This document shows positions 1 through 9,757 of a stretch of DNA of 64,000 bases, in pieces. The notes under the pieces were generated by a model. The model was given only the letters and a program-made list of their open reading frames with translations, ran no database searches and was not told the origin of the DNA. The translations under genes were made by a program, and so were the position numbers. The DNA is taken from contig NZ_KI911782.1 of the NCBI RefSeq assembly GCF_000515395.1, forward strand, positions 5,052,070 through 5,116,069, given 5' to 3'. This DNA comes from Jiangella gansuensis DSM 44835 (GTDB taxonomy: Bacteria; Actinomycetota; Actinomycetes; Jiangellales; Jiangellaceae). Numbering within the stretch: the first letter of the stretch is position 1; each line of letters begins with the position of its first letter.

Positions 1-1
1 G

Positions 2-1048
2 CTGCTGTCCGCGCTGGTCCTCAGCCGCGTGCTGTGCGAGTGGCTCGCCGACCGGACGTGGATGCGCAACCACCCGAACGCCAGCGGCCTGGCCAAACAC
101 GGCCGGGTGCGGCTGTGGCTGCGCCGCCGCAATCCGAACCTCATGGCCCGCCCGGCCCGGTGGCTTATCGTGTCGGCTCTCGCAGTCGTGATCGCCGGCA
201 GCGGCATCTTCCTGCGCGGCCTCGAGTACGGCATCGAGTTCACCGGCGGCCGGCTGGTCGAGGTGTCCACGACCGAGCAGCTCGACGTCGACGACGCTCG
301 CACGGTGGTCGCCGACGCCGGTTTCCCGACGGCGATCGTCCAGGAGTCCGGCGACGACGACATCACCGTCCGGGCCAGCGACATGAGCGACGACGAGGCC
401 GCCGCCGTCATCGAGGCGCTCGGCGACGCCGGCGGCGGCTCCGAGCTGATCCGCGACGAGCTGGTCGGTCCGAGCCTCGGCGACGAGCTGCGCCGCAACG
501 CGCTCATCGCGCTGGGCGTCGCGCTGATCGCCCAGCTGACGTATCTCGCCATCCGGTTCCGCTGGACCTTCAGTACCGGCGCGGTCGTCGCACTGTTCCA
601 GAACGTCATCATCACCGTCGGCATCTTCGCCTGGATCGGCAAGCCGCTGGACGGCATGTTCCTGGCCGCGATCCTGACGATCATCGGCTACACGGTGAAC
701 GACTCCGTCGTCGTCTTCGACCGCATCCGCGAAACCTGGACCCGCAAGGAGGACGAGGACTTCGCCCAAGTCACCAACACGGCGATCCTCAACACCCTGC
801 CGCGGTCGGTCAACACCGGTGTCAGCACGTTGTTCATTCTGCTCTCGCTGCTGTTCCTGGGCGGTGACTCGCTGTCGGACTTCGCGCTCGCGCTGGTGCT
901 GGGCATCGTGATCGGCACCTACTCGTCGAACTTCACCGCCTCGCCGCTGGCGGTCGTGTTGGAACGCAAGAAGCCCGCGCCGCCGCCCGAACCGAAGAAG
1001 GCCGACAAGCGCGACCGGGAGGATCCGAACTACGGCGCCGTCGTCTGA
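2..1048 (+). CDS. secDF: Protein translocase subunit SecDF, 3' (SecF) portion, partial
   Basis: The open frame runs off the left edge. From base 2 it encodes a hydrophobic stretch (LLSALVLSRVL) that looks like the last membrane helix of SecD, then a linker, then a complete SecF. The SecF part has a first membrane helix (WLIVSALAVVIAG), a periplasmic loop, and the hallmark VNDSVVVFDRIRE between later helices, ending with a Pro/Lys/Glu-rich cytoplasmic tail. SecD and SecF use the proton motive force to help SecYEG complete export. An internal ATG at 29 could suggest a stand-alone SecF, but the in-frame SecD-like helix before it argues for a fused SecDF. Fusion is inferred because most of SecD lies outside the window. 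Confidence 0.85.
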   Translation: MLSALVLSRVLCEWLADRTWMRNHPNASGLAKHGRVRLWLRRRNPNLMARPARWLIVSALAVVIAGSGIFLRGLEYGIEFTGGRLVEVSTTEQLDVDDARTVVADAGFPTAIVQESGDDDITVRASDMSDDEAAAVIEALGDAGGGSELIRDELVGPSLGDELRRNALIALGVALIAQLTYLAIRFRWTFSTGAVVALFQNVIITVGIFAWIGKPLDGMFLAAILTIIGYTVNDSVVVFDRIRETWTRKEDEDFAQVTNTAILNTLPRSVNTGVSTLFILLSLLFLGGDSLSDFALALVLGIVIGTYSSNFTASPLAVVLERKKPAPPPEPKKADKRDREDPNYGAVV

Positions 1049-1097
1049 CGCCACTGGTTGGAGGGACGGTACCCGCTCGGGTACCGTTTCCTCTCCC

Positions 1098-1174
1098 GCC
1101 CGAATAGCTCAGCTGGTCAGAGCAACCGCCTTGTAAGCGGTAGGTCGTCGGTTCGAATCCGACTTCGGGCTCCA
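1098..1174 (+). tRNA. tRNA-Thr (anticodon TGT)
   Basis: The sequence folds as a 77-nt tRNA. The acceptor stem GCCCGAA pairs with TTCGGGC. The anticodon stem ACCGC/GCGGT encloses loop CTTGTAA, giving anticodon TGT (Thr). The T-arm contains GGTTCGAATCC and the 3' CCA is encoded. It stands alone between secDF and an AraC regulator. I saw no repeat of its 3' end elsewhere in the window that would mark an integrated element. Confidence 0.95.
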
Positions 1175-1272
1175 CCTGCACAAGCAGTGATCTCGGGGTT
1201 GAGCCGAGTAGCCCAGGACCACACCATAGGCACCAGTGGCACGTGGTGTAGCGAGCCGGCGGAGGTGGTCGT

Positions 1273-2061
1273 GTGGCGGAGTTCTGGCGCAGTGCCGCGC
1301 TGCCTCATCTGGAGGCCCGGCGATCGTGCCAGGAGAACCTCTGCTACCGGCCGCATACCCACGACTCGTTCTCGATCGGCGTGATCGACGCGGGAACCTC
1401 GGTGCTCACTGGCCCGCTCGACGGCACGATCCGCCTGGAACCCGGTGACGTCGTCGTCATCCCGGTCGGTCAGGTTCATGCCTGCAATCCGGACGCGGGC
1501 CGTTGGCTGTACCAGATGGTCCACATGGATCAGAACTGGGCGGTCTCACTCGCACCGCGCCAGGAGGCGAGTCGCCAGTTCGACGGGATCAGAGTGCTGC
1601 GCCGCCCCGACCTGCACCAGCGGGTCAGCGTGCTGAACGACGCGATCTTCACCGACGAGGCCCGCGAACCGATCGAGGCGCAGTTCACCGCCCTGTTCGC
1701 CGAGATCGAAGCCGCGTCACCGGCGCATTTCGCAGCGAGTGATGCCGACCCGGAGCTGCTCGCCCGTCTCGCCCCGGTCATGCGTCGGCTTCGCCACGAC
1801 GAGTCGAATCCAGCGCTGAGCGAACTGGCCGGCATGGTCGGCATGACGAAGTACCAGCTCGTCCGTGCGATGCGACGTGCCACCGGGCTCTCCCCGCTGG
1901 CCTGGCGGCAGAATGCCCGCATCGTCCAGGCTCGACGCATGCTCCGAGGGGGTCGGCCCATCGCCGAGACCGCTCACGCGCTGGGATTCACCGACCAGAG
2001 CCACTTCCACCGCGTCTTCCGCGCACACGTCGCCGCCTCACCTGGCACGTACCGGGGCTGA
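1273..2061 (+). CDS. AraC family transcriptional regulator
   Basis: A 262-residue regulator with an N-terminal cupin-like sensor (HTHDSFSIGVIDAG, then a PGDVVVIPVGQVH strand) and a C-terminal double helix-turn-helix from about residue 170, ending in the AraC signature region (ETAHALGFTDQSHFHRVFR). The GTG start at 1273 has a strong GGAGGT at 1261-1266. The gene is followed 76 bp later by a co-directional LysE-type exporter. AraC-LysE neighbours commonly form an effector-responsive export unit, so it probably controls that exporter. The effector is unknown. Confidence 0.9.
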   Translation: MAEFWRSAALPHLEARRSCQENLCYRPHTHDSFSIGVIDAGTSVLTGPLDGTIRLEPGDVVVIPVGQVHACNPDAGRWLYQMVHMDQNWAVSLAPRQEASRQFDGIRVLRRPDLHQRVSVLNDAIFTDEAREPIEAQFTALFAEIEAASPAHFAASDADPELLARLAPVMRRLRHDESNPALSELAGMVGMTKYQLVRAMRRATGLSPLAWRQNARIVQARRMLRGGRPIAETAHALGFTDQSHFHRVFRAHVAASPGTYRG

Positions 2062-2137
2062 CTGCAAGAACGTACAAGATCCCGGCGGGGCCGCGCTCGA
2101 TGCTTGACGGGTTCATCGTCACGCATCGAGGGGAGAC

Positions 2138-2755
2138 ATGGAGCAGTTCGTCGCCGTCGCCATCGCGCACTTCCTGGCACTGCTGATCCCCGGCGTCGAC
2201 TTCTTCCTCATCGCCCGCACCGCGATGACCAGCGGCTGGCGCAACGCCACCGGCGCGTGCCTCGGCATCGCCATCGCGAACGGGATCTTCATCGCTGCCG
2301 CGTTCTCCGGCGTCTCACTCGTCTCGCACCCGGCGCTGCTCGACGCGCTCCAGCTCGCCGGCGGTAGTTTCCTGATCTTCGTCGGTGTCGCGTTCCTCAG
2401 ATCACGAGCGCGGATCGACCTCGATCAAGGCCCGGGCGCCCAGCGCACGACGTGGCTGAGGAACTTCGGACTCGGTATCGCCTCCGGGTTGCTGAACCCC
2501 AAGAACGCGCTGTTCTACGTCAGCCTCGCCACCGCAGTCAATGCCGCCGCACCGTTGACGCTCGTGCTCTACGGCACCTGGATGTTCTCCATCGTCCTGG
2601 TCTGGGACGTGTTCGTCGCTGTCGTCCTCGGCTCAAGATGCGCTCTCGCCCGCATGGACCGCATCCTCCCGTGGCTCACGGGGCTCTCGGGCGGCTTCCT
2701 CGTTCTCTTCGGCGGCGGCATGATCGTCGCCCTCGCCGTCCAACTCCTCACATAG
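2138..2755 (+). CDS. LysE/RhtB family amino-acid exporter
   Basis: A 205-residue membrane protein with about six hydrophobic segments. It shows the family N-terminus (HFLALLIPGVDFFLIARTAM) and the GLLNPKNALFYVSL motif after about residue 120. RhtB/LysE proteins export amino acids or related small metabolites across the cytoplasmic membrane. The ATG at 2138 is preceded by GGGGAGAC. It probably forms a unit with the AraC regulator just upstream. The substrate cannot be told from sequence. Confidence 0.9.
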   Translation: MEQFVAVAIAHFLALLIPGVDFFLIARTAMTSGWRNATGACLGIAIANGIFIAAAFSGVSLVSHPALLDALQLAGGSFLIFVGVAFLRSRARIDLDQGPGAQRTTWLRNFGLGIASGLLNPKNALFYVSLATAVNAAAPLTLVLYGTWMFSIVLVWDVFVAVVLGSRCALARMDRILPWLTGLSGGFLVLFGGGMIVALAVQLLT

Positions 2756-2828
2756 CCGCGAAAGAAGCGGCCAGCCACACCGCACGATGTGGACGCCAGC
2801 GGCCAATGGCCGCCGGTGACGGCTACCG

Positions 2829-4136
2829 TCAGGATCGGCGGCGCCGGCGGCGGGCGGCGAGGACGTCACGGATGGGTGGGACGACGACGCCGTGCTCGGC
2901 CATCCGCCGCCGCACTCGCCGCCGCGACCGCAGGATGCCGACCAGCCCGACCGCCCAGACCACGTACTGCACACACATCGCGACCCGGAAGTCGTCGAGC
3001 GCGTATGCGCTGGACCCGCCGGTGCGGGCGTCGAGCACGAGGCCGATCGCGAGGATGGTCAGCAGCGAGGCCATGAAGCCGCCGACGTTGACGATGCCCG
3101 TGGCGGTGCCGAGCCGGTTGGGCGGGTTGAAGGTGCGGGCGAAGTCGAACCCGATCATCGAACCGGGCCCGCCGAGCGCCAACGACATGACGAGCAGCAC
3201 GAGCAGCCAGGCCGGCGCCTGCCCCGGCCAGAGCAGGACCGCCGTCCAGGCGCCGGCATTCGCGCCGACGACTCCGAGCACCAGCCACGATCGCCGCAGC
3301 GGGTGCCGCTGCACCATGACGCCGATCAGCGGGCCGGCGATCACGCCGAAGACGACGGTGAGGGTCAGCATCGCCCCGGCGAACGACGTGGACATCCCCT
3401 CGGCCGAGACCAGGAACGGGAACCCCCACAGCAGCGCGAAGACGGCGCCGGAGAACTGCGTGGTGAAGTGCGCCCACAGGCCGAGCCGTGTGCCGGGGTG
3501 CCGCCACGCCGTCACCAGGTCCTGCCCGAGGTGCCGCGACGAGCCGTCCTGCAGGGGTCCGGCCTGCGGCGACGGCGAGTCGCGCAGGGCCACCAGTGCG
3601 ATCACCCCGACCAGCACGCCGAGCGCGGCCGCCGACCCGAACGCCGGGCTCCACCCGAACGTGTGCAGCACCGCCACGAACGGCACCGCGGAGAGCACCT
3701 GGCCGGCCTGTCCGACCAGCCCGGTGAGCTGCGTCATCAGCGGCACCCGCCCGGGCGGGAACCAGGCGGCGACGATGCGCAGCACGCTTACGAAGGTCAT
3801 GGCGTCGCCGGTGCCGACGAGCACCCGCCCAGCGGCGGCCATCGGCACCGATTCGGCCAGCGCCAGCGTCACCTGACCGGCTGCCATCAGCAGGGCGCCG
3901 GCCACGACCAGCTGTCGTCCGCCGATCCGGTCCAGCAGCAGGCCGATCGGGATCTGCAACCCGGCATAGACGAGCAGCTGCAGGACGACGAACGACGCCA
4001 GCACGCTGGCGGAGAGGTCGAACCGGTCGACGGCATCGAGCCCGGACACCCCGAACGAGGTGCGGTGCAGCACCGCCACGATGTATGCGGATACGCCGAC
4101 GCCCCAGATGGTCCAGGCCCGGGTCTGTGTCGGCAT
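2829..4136 (-). CDS. MFS transporter
   Basis: A 435-residue, 12-helix major facilitator. After MPTQTRAWTIWGVGVSAY come the first helix and a motif-A-like loop (LLLDRIGGRQLVVAGALL). A longer in-frame start at 4295 exists, but its extra 53 residues are basic and non-hydrophobic, so the ATG at 4136 is preferred. No good Shine-Dalgarno precedes it. A GACAAT hexamer nine bases upstream could be a promoter -10 for a nearly leaderless mRNA. The C-terminus is a cluster of arginines. It is convergent with the LysE gene. The substrate is unknown. Confidence 0.85.
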   Translation of the reverse strand: MPTQTRAWTIWGVGVSAYIVAVLHRTSFGVSGLDAVDRFDLSASVLASFVVLQLLVYAGLQIPIGLLLDRIGGRQLVVAGALLMAAGQVTLALAESVPMAAAGRVLVGTGDAMTFVSVLRIVAAWFPPGRVPLMTQLTGLVGQAGQVLSAVPFVAVLHTFGWSPAFGSAAALGVLVGVIALVALRDSPSPQAGPLQDGSSRHLGQDLVTAWRHPGTRLGLWAHFTTQFSGAVFALLWGFPFLVSAEGMSTSFAGAMLTLTVVFGVIAGPLIGVMVQRHPLRRSWLVLGVVGANAGAWTAVLLWPGQAPAWLLVLLVMSLALGGPGSMIGFDFARTFNPPNRLGTATGIVNVGGFMASLLTILAIGLVLDARTGGSSAYALDDFRVAMCVQYVVWAVGLVGILRSRRRVRRRMAEHGVVVPPIRDVLAARRRRRRS

Positions 4137-4161
4137 CAGGTGTCCATTGTCCAACGGCGTG

Positions 4162-4202
4162 CGGAGGGCCCGGCACTCCGGGCTGGAGCGCCGGGCCCTC
4201 CG
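4162..4202. terminator. Strong inverted repeat in the 357-bp gap between the MFS and beta-helix genes
   Basis: The gap 4137-4493 has no convincing gene. It contains a perfect 13-bp inverted repeat (CGGAGGGCCCGGC at 4162-4174 and its complement at 4190-4202) with a 15-base loop. The hairpin lies 26 bp upstream of the MFS start on the minus strand. It could terminate read-through from the beta-helix gene or act as an attenuator in the MFS leader. There is no clear T-run, so its role is uncertain. Confidence 0.45.
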
Positions 4203-4493
4203 ACGTCGGTCACGAGGGCATGTGACCACCCCGGCCGCGGGTTTGATTTCAGGCGGTCCCCACGACCGGCCATGGCGGTCCGAGGACCACCACATTCAGG
4301 AATGCGTTCGACCGGCGAAACGCATGCAATCCGCCCGGGCCGGAATCGGCCCGGAACAGATTCGCAGAAATGACCCTGCCGCGCATGTCGACCCGCCCCC
4401 GACAATCACCGCAATGACCGTTTTCGCGGCAAAGGTCAGGAAAGATCGACCGATCGGACGATGACCGGCCGGTCCGATGTCACAGCCTTGCCC

Positions 4494-5834
4494 TCACAAT
4501 GACGAGCGGTCGGCCAGTAGGGATGCGTCCGGGACCGGGAGGTCGTCGACCGCGGGCCGTTCTGGCGTGTCCGGCAGCGGGTCCGGTACCGCCTCCAGGT
4601 CGCCGTCCAGGCCCGGCTGGTCACCCGGCATGGTCACCTCGAGGTACGGCACCCCCGGTGGCGCGGCCGGAGCCTCGAACTGCACCCCGGGCGCGGACGG
4701 CGTTCCGGCCGGGCAGACCGCGGCGGCCAACGCGTCCGGCGCGACCGAGGGCGAGCCGTTGTCGATCAGGCAGGTCCCCGACGACGGCGTCCGCTCGCTC
4801 GACGCGTCCAGCACGTCCGTACCGTTGCCCGCGAAGGCGTTGGACCGGAACTCGTTGTCCAGCGCCGGAACGTCCTCGGCCCCGGAGAGCAGGCTGCCGG
4901 CCGTGGTGTTGCCGCCGATCAGGTTGCGCTCGATGACGTTCCCTTGTCCGCCGGCGATCCCGATGCCGATGCCGAACCCGCCCTCGGCCTGCGCCGGCGA
5001 GTCCGCCTGGACGTTGTCGGTGACGACGTTGCCGACGACGAGGTTGTCGCGCTGCGGGACGAACGCCTCCTGATAGTCCGTGGTCAGCGTCAGGCCGATG
5101 CGGTTGCCGGAGAACCGGTTGCCCGTGATCAGGACTGCACCGCTGGCGTTGGCGTTCTCGAACCCGACGGCGTTGCGCTCCGCGACGTTGCCGGCGACGA
5201 CGGCGTCGCAGTCCACGCACTGCCCGAGGTAGAACCCGGAGTCCGCACCGCCGGACGCGTAACTGTCGACGATCGAGCCGTGCTGGGCGTGGAACGCGTA
5301 GATGCCGTAGAGGCCGTTGTTGCTGGCGGTGACGTTGCGCACCTCGTAGCGCTGCAGCAGTTCGTCCTCAGGGTCCTCGCCGGAGTAGATGTCGCCCGCA
5401 ACGTTGCCCTCCGCGTCGTGCACGCCGGAGATCAGCACCCCCGCCAGGGTGTTGCGCACCGTGGTCAGGTTCTGCACCCGCACGCCGTCGGCCACGCCGA
5501 GAATCCCGATGGCGCGCTCCCCCTCGCCGTCGACGACGACGGCGTTGCGGTCGGTGCCGCGGATGGTGACGTCGGGGGTGTCGACGACCACCGCCTCGGT
5601 GTAGGTGCCGGGCGAGATGAGCACCATGCCGCCGGCCGCGACCTGGTCGACCGCCGCACCGATGGTGGGCGCGTCGTCGGGTACTCGCACCACTGTTGCG
5701 CCACCGGCCGTGGACGATTCCGGCGAGTCCGAAGGGGAAGCCGGCGCATCATCGCCGGAGCACGCAGCCAAGGGAAAAAGAACGGCAATGACGACAAGAC
5801 CGGACAATCGGCGCACCGACGTTTCCCCCACCAC
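4494..5834 (-). CDS. Lipoprotein with right-handed parallel beta-helix repeats
   Basis: A 446-residue predicted lipoprotein. The signal peptide ends in lipobox LAAC followed by SGDD. A Ser/Asp-rich linker leads into a parallel beta-helix domain rich in Asn/Val/Gly strand repeats (VRVPDDAPTIGAAVDQVAAG, then NosD/PbH1-type turns such as RNTLAGVLISG, GNRFSGNRIGLTL and GGNTTAGSLLSG). Such folds occur in extracellular polysaccharide lyases, epimerases and surface-binding proteins. No catalytic site is identifiable. The C-terminal 80 residues are Pro/Asp-rich. A downstream GTG (VRRLSG) with GGGGGAAACG before it is an alternative start. Confidence 0.75.
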   Translation of the reverse strand: MVGETSVRRLSGLVVIAVLFPLAACSGDDAPASPSDSPESSTAGGATVVRVPDDAPTIGAAVDQVAAGGMVLISPGTYTEAVVVDTPDVTIRGTDRNAVVVDGEGERAIGILGVADGVRVQNLTTVRNTLAGVLISGVHDAEGNVAGDIYSGEDPEDELLQRYEVRNVTASNNGLYGIYAFHAQHGSIVDSYASGGADSGFYLGQCVDCDAVVAGNVAERNAVGFENANASGAVLITGNRFSGNRIGLTLTTDYQEAFVPQRDNLVVGNVVTDNVQADSPAQAEGGFGIGIGIAGGQGNVIERNLIGGNTTAGSLLSGAEDVPALDNEFRSNAFAGNGTDVLDASSERTPSSGTCLIDNGSPSVAPDALAAAVCPAGTPSAPGVQFEAPAAPPGVPYLEVTMPGDQPGLDGDLEAVPDPLPDTPERPAVDDLPVPDASLLADRSSL

Positions 5835-5968
5835 GCAGTTGACGCTTCACCAGATGGTTTCCCTTTTGACGGGTTTACCGCTAGCCACTCTACCCATCCG
5901 GTGAATTGACTCACGGCACTTCCCGGCATTCCGTGAAGGCGACCGCGAGCCGACGCACCCGGCGCCCG

Positions 5969-6409
5969 TCAGGTGGCCGCCGCACGGATGTAGGAGGAGA
6001 GGGAGTCGCGCTCGACCTCGAGCTCGGTGATGCGGATCTTCACGACGTCGCCGATGCTGACGATGCCGTCCAGCTGGCCGTCGTCGGACACCACCGGCAT
6101 GTGCCGGAACCGCCCCTCGGTCATGGCCGCGGCGAGCTCGTCGACGTGGGCGCCTCGCACGCAGGTCTGGACCTCCGACGTCATGATGGCCGACACCGGC
6201 TCGGACAGAACGGCCGCCCCACGCGCCGCCAGGGCACGCACGATGTCGCGCTCGGAGACGATGCCGCCGATGGTGCTGCCGTCGGACGACACGACCACCG
6301 CGCCGATGCGGTTCTCCGCCAGCACGGCGAGCAGTCCGCGTACGTCGGTGTCGGGCGGCACGGTGACCACGGCCTTGCCCTTGCTCCGGATGATGTCAGA
6401 GATGCGCAT
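5969..6409 (-). CDS. Tandem CBS-domain protein
   Basis: A 146-residue soluble protein made of two CBS motifs (Bateman module). The first is at about residues 10-60 (VPPDTDVRGLLAVLAENRIGA, then IGGIVSERDIVRAL). The second is at about 70-130 (IMTSEVQTC, then GRFRHMPVVSDDG and IVSIGDVVKIRI). CBS pairs bind adenine nucleotides and usually act as energy sensors. The ATG has GAGGAGG six bases upstream. It is divergent from msiK, but no functional link is shown. Confidence 0.88.
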   Translation of the reverse strand: MRISDIIRSKGKAVVTVPPDTDVRGLLAVLAENRIGAVVVSSDGSTIGGIVSERDIVRALAARGAAVLSEPVSAIMTSEVQTCVRGAHVDELAAAMTEGRFRHMPVVSDDGQLDGIVSIGDVVKIRITELEVERDSLSSYIRAAAT

Positions 6410-6586
6410 CGGGGCCTCCTCGCCGGCAGGGAGTACACCTGGTGCCTTTGAACCGTACGGCCAAACGGCCGTTCAGGAAAGGGATCCGTACGCACGACGG
6501 ACGGTTCGACCCGGTTGATCCCGGTCCACCGGCGGTGCGTCACACCCACGGCGGGTCACGGCAAGCGGATCGTGCGGCGTGAGCTG

Positions 6587-6625
6587 CGTCACCCCCAGGT
6601 GACGTGCCGTGGCTCACCATATAGT
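6587..6625 (+). promoter_or_regulatory. Candidate msiK promoter with overlapping palindromic operator
   Basis: The 321-bp gap 6410-6730 holds the divergent promoters of the CBS gene and msiK. Facing msiK there is a perfect palindrome CGTCACC-CCCA-GGTGACG (6587-6604 with the loop) followed 15 bp later by TATAGT (6620-6625), a good -10. The palindrome would overlap the -35 region, the usual place for a repressor site. Transcription from here gives a leader of roughly 100 nt. A second palindromic stretch (CGGCC-AAA-CGGCCG, near 6460) lies close to the CBS gene. Confidence 0.45.
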
Positions 6626-6730
6626 GTCTCGTAACACCCGCAACCCGGTGGAAACCTGCGGGCCAACTGAATACTCCGTCCACTTCACAACGGATCGTCC
6701 GGCACGTACCTGCCGGTGAAGGGAAACACG

Positions 6731-7852
<1,122 letters not shown>

Positions 7853-7875
7853 CCTCAGGCTCGCCAGCACGTCGA

Positions 7876-7919
7876 CGATCAGCTCCCGGCCGTTCTCGGC
7901 CGGGAGCTGATCGTTTCTC
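7876..7919 (+). terminator. Rho-independent terminator of msiK
   Basis: A 16-bp perfect inverted repeat (7876-7891 and 7898-7913) with a six-base loop is followed by TTTCTCT. It lies 24 bp after the msiK stop and before the DUF4032 gene. Confidence 0.85.
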
Positions 7920-7969
7920 TCCTCGATCACCAACGCCGGCCGCGGCCGCGGTGCGGGACAATTGTCGGC

Positions 7970-9238
7970 ATGGAGCTCCGGATCCTCGCCGCGCCCCGCG
8001 AGCAGCAGGCCCTGCTCGACCTCCCGTGGGACATGCCGCTGGAGCAGTGGCCCGAGTGGTACCTGGTGGCCCTCCCCCGCGGCATCTCCCGGCACGTCGT
8101 GCGCTTCACCCGCCTCGGCGGCAGGGTCTACGCCCTGAAGGAGATCGTCAAGCCGTTCGCCGACCGCGAGTACCAGATGCTGCGCGACCTGACTCGCCTG
8201 GACGTCCCGGCGGTCAAGGCCGTCGGCGTGGTCAGCGGCCGCGAGGCGCCCGACGGCAGCTCGCTCGACTCCATCCTCGTCACCCGGCACCTGCAGTTCT
8301 CGCTGCCGTACCGGGCGCTGTTCGCCCGCATGATGCGCCGCGACACCGTCGACCGTCTCATCGACGCCCTGGTCGTGTTGATCGCCCGGCTGCACCTCAC
8401 CGGCTTCTACTGGGGCGACTGCTCGCTGTCCAACACGCTGTTCCGCCGCGACGCCGGTGCGTTCGCCGCGTACCTCGTCGACGCCGAGACCGGCGAGCTG
8501 CACAACAGCCTCAGCGACGGGCAGCGCGCCCACGACCTCGACACCGCCCGCACCAACATCGCCGGCGAGATGATGGACCTGCTCGCCGCCGGGCAGCTGG
8601 ACGAGACCATCGACCCCATCGGCGTCAGCGACCAGGTGGTCGAACGGTACGAGGCGCTGTGGACCGAGCTCACCGAGTGGGAGGCGTTCGACGTCAACGA
8701 ACGCTGGCGCATCGCCCGCCGGGTCGAGCGGCTCAACGAGCTAGGCTTCGACGTCGACGAACTCGACATCGTCACCGACATCGGCGGACGGACCATCCGG
8801 GTGCAGCCGAAGGTGGTCGACCCCGGCCACCACTCGCGCCGGCTGCTGCGGCTCACCGGCATCGACGCGCAGGAGAACCAGGCGCGCCGGCTGCTCAACG
8901 ACCTCGACACCTATGCCGCCGTCACCGACCAGCAGGGTGAGGACGAGGAGATCGTCGCCAACGCCTGGGTGCTCGACGGCTACGAGCCCGTACTGCGCAC
9001 GATCCCCCGCGACCTGCGAGGCAAACTCGAAGGGCCGGAGATCTACCACGAGGTGCTCGAGCACCGCTGGTACCTGTCCGAGCAGCTGGGTCGCGACGTC
9101 GGCCTGGAGGAGGCCACCCGCGACTACGTCGACACGGTGCTGCGGCACAAGCCGGACGAGCTGGCCATCCTGGGCGGGACCGCCGCCGAGCCAGACGCCA
9201 CCCAGCCGTTCCGCATTCCCTGGAACGACCTCCAGTAG
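7970..9238 (+). CDS. DUF4032 protein with a protein-kinase-like (InaA-type) domain
   Basis: A 422-residue cytoplasmic protein. The N-terminal ~240 residues look like a lipopolysaccharide/aminoglycoside-kinase fold: a lysine strand (VRFTRLGGRVYALKEI), a catalytic-loop-like YWGDCSLSNTLF (Asp and Asn in the HxDxxxxN spacing), and LVDAET in the DFG position. The C-terminal half matches the actinobacterial DUF4032 family by general resemblance. Its biological substrate is unknown. The ATG at 7970 has no Shine-Dalgarno, but GACAAT ends seven bases upstream, suggesting a leaderless mRNA. Confidence 0.75.
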   Translation: MELRILAAPREQQALLDLPWDMPLEQWPEWYLVALPRGISRHVVRFTRLGGRVYALKEIVKPFADREYQMLRDLTRLDVPAVKAVGVVSGREAPDGSSLDSILVTRHLQFSLPYRALFARMMRRDTVDRLIDALVVLIARLHLTGFYWGDCSLSNTLFRRDAGAFAAYLVDAETGELHNSLSDGQRAHDLDTARTNIAGEMMDLLAAGQLDETIDPIGVSDQVVERYEALWTELTEWEAFDVNERWRIARRVERLNELGFDVDELDIVTDIGGRTIRVQPKVVDPGHHSRRLLRLTGIDAQENQARRLLNDLDTYAAVTDQQGEDEEIVANAWVLDGYEPVLRTIPRDLRGKLEGPEIYHEVLEHRWYLSEQLGRDVGLEEATRDYVDTVLRHKPDELAILGGTAAEPDATQPFRIPWNDLQ

Positions 9239-9247
9239 CCGTTGCGG

Positions 9248-9634
9248 TCAGCCGAGCCGATGCGGAGTGTCGCCGCGTACGGCCTGGGTGACGTCCTCGT
9301 CCACCGGACGGATCTCGACCGCGCCGCCGACACCGCAGGGTATGCGCCCGGCGATCTCGGTTGCTTCCTCCAGCGACTCGCACTCCACCAGGTAGTACCC
9401 GGCCAGCAGCTCCTTTGCTTCGAGGAACGGCCCGTCGGTGACGGTAGCCGGTCCGCCCCGCTGCGGCATGCGCACCGTGGTGGCCGCCGACGGGTCTCGC
9501 AGTGCGGCCGAGCTGAGCACCGCGCCGTCCGCCTTCAGTTCCTGGAACAGGGTGACGTGCCCCTGCAGCCGGCCCTCGGGATCCGGGTCGGGTCCGGCGC
9601 CGGGGTTGTTGTAGATGAGCATCAGGTACTTCAC
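9248..9634 (-). CDS. YciI-family (DGPF domain) protein
   Basis: A 128-residue protein beginning MKYLMLIYNNPG and containing the diagnostic VTDGPFLEAKELLAGYYLVE segment of the YCII/DGPF family. These small ferredoxin-like-fold proteins are often encoded with ECF sigma factors, but none is adjacent here. The GTG start has GAGAGGGTG upstream. It is divergently transcribed from an MFS exporter, with a palindromic site between them. Confidence 0.88.
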   Translation of the reverse strand: MKYLMLIYNNPGAGPDPDPEGRLQGHVTLFQELKADGAVLSSAALRDPSAATTVRMPQRGGPATVTDGPFLEAKELLAGYYLVECESLEEATEIAGRIPCGVGGAVEIRPVDEDVTQAVRGDTPHRLG

Positions 9635-9659
9635 GGATCACACCCTCTCACGACATCGC

Positions 9660-9675
9660 TGTGACGTAGGTCACA
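9660..9675. promoter_or_regulatory. Palindromic operator candidate between yciI-like and MFS genes
   Basis: TGTGAC-GTAG-GTCACA is a perfect 6-4-6 palindrome in the 123-bp divergent intergenic region. It sits 25 bp upstream of the YciI-like start, so a dimeric repressor here could control both directions. The neighbouring TTGATGT words (9679-9698) may be additional half sites. Confidence 0.45.
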
Positions 9676-9757
9676 TCCATTGATGTGTCGTTGATGTCGA
9701 GGACGCGACGGCGGCGGCGACGTCTCAGGCAACACAGCCATCGAGAGAGGTACTCCC

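Noticed and set aside
2892-4373. Long plus-strand open frames opposite the MFS gene and other high-GC genes.
   Set aside because: They are Arg/Pro/His-rich shadows of real minus-strand genes, with no ribosome-binding sites or recognisable domains.
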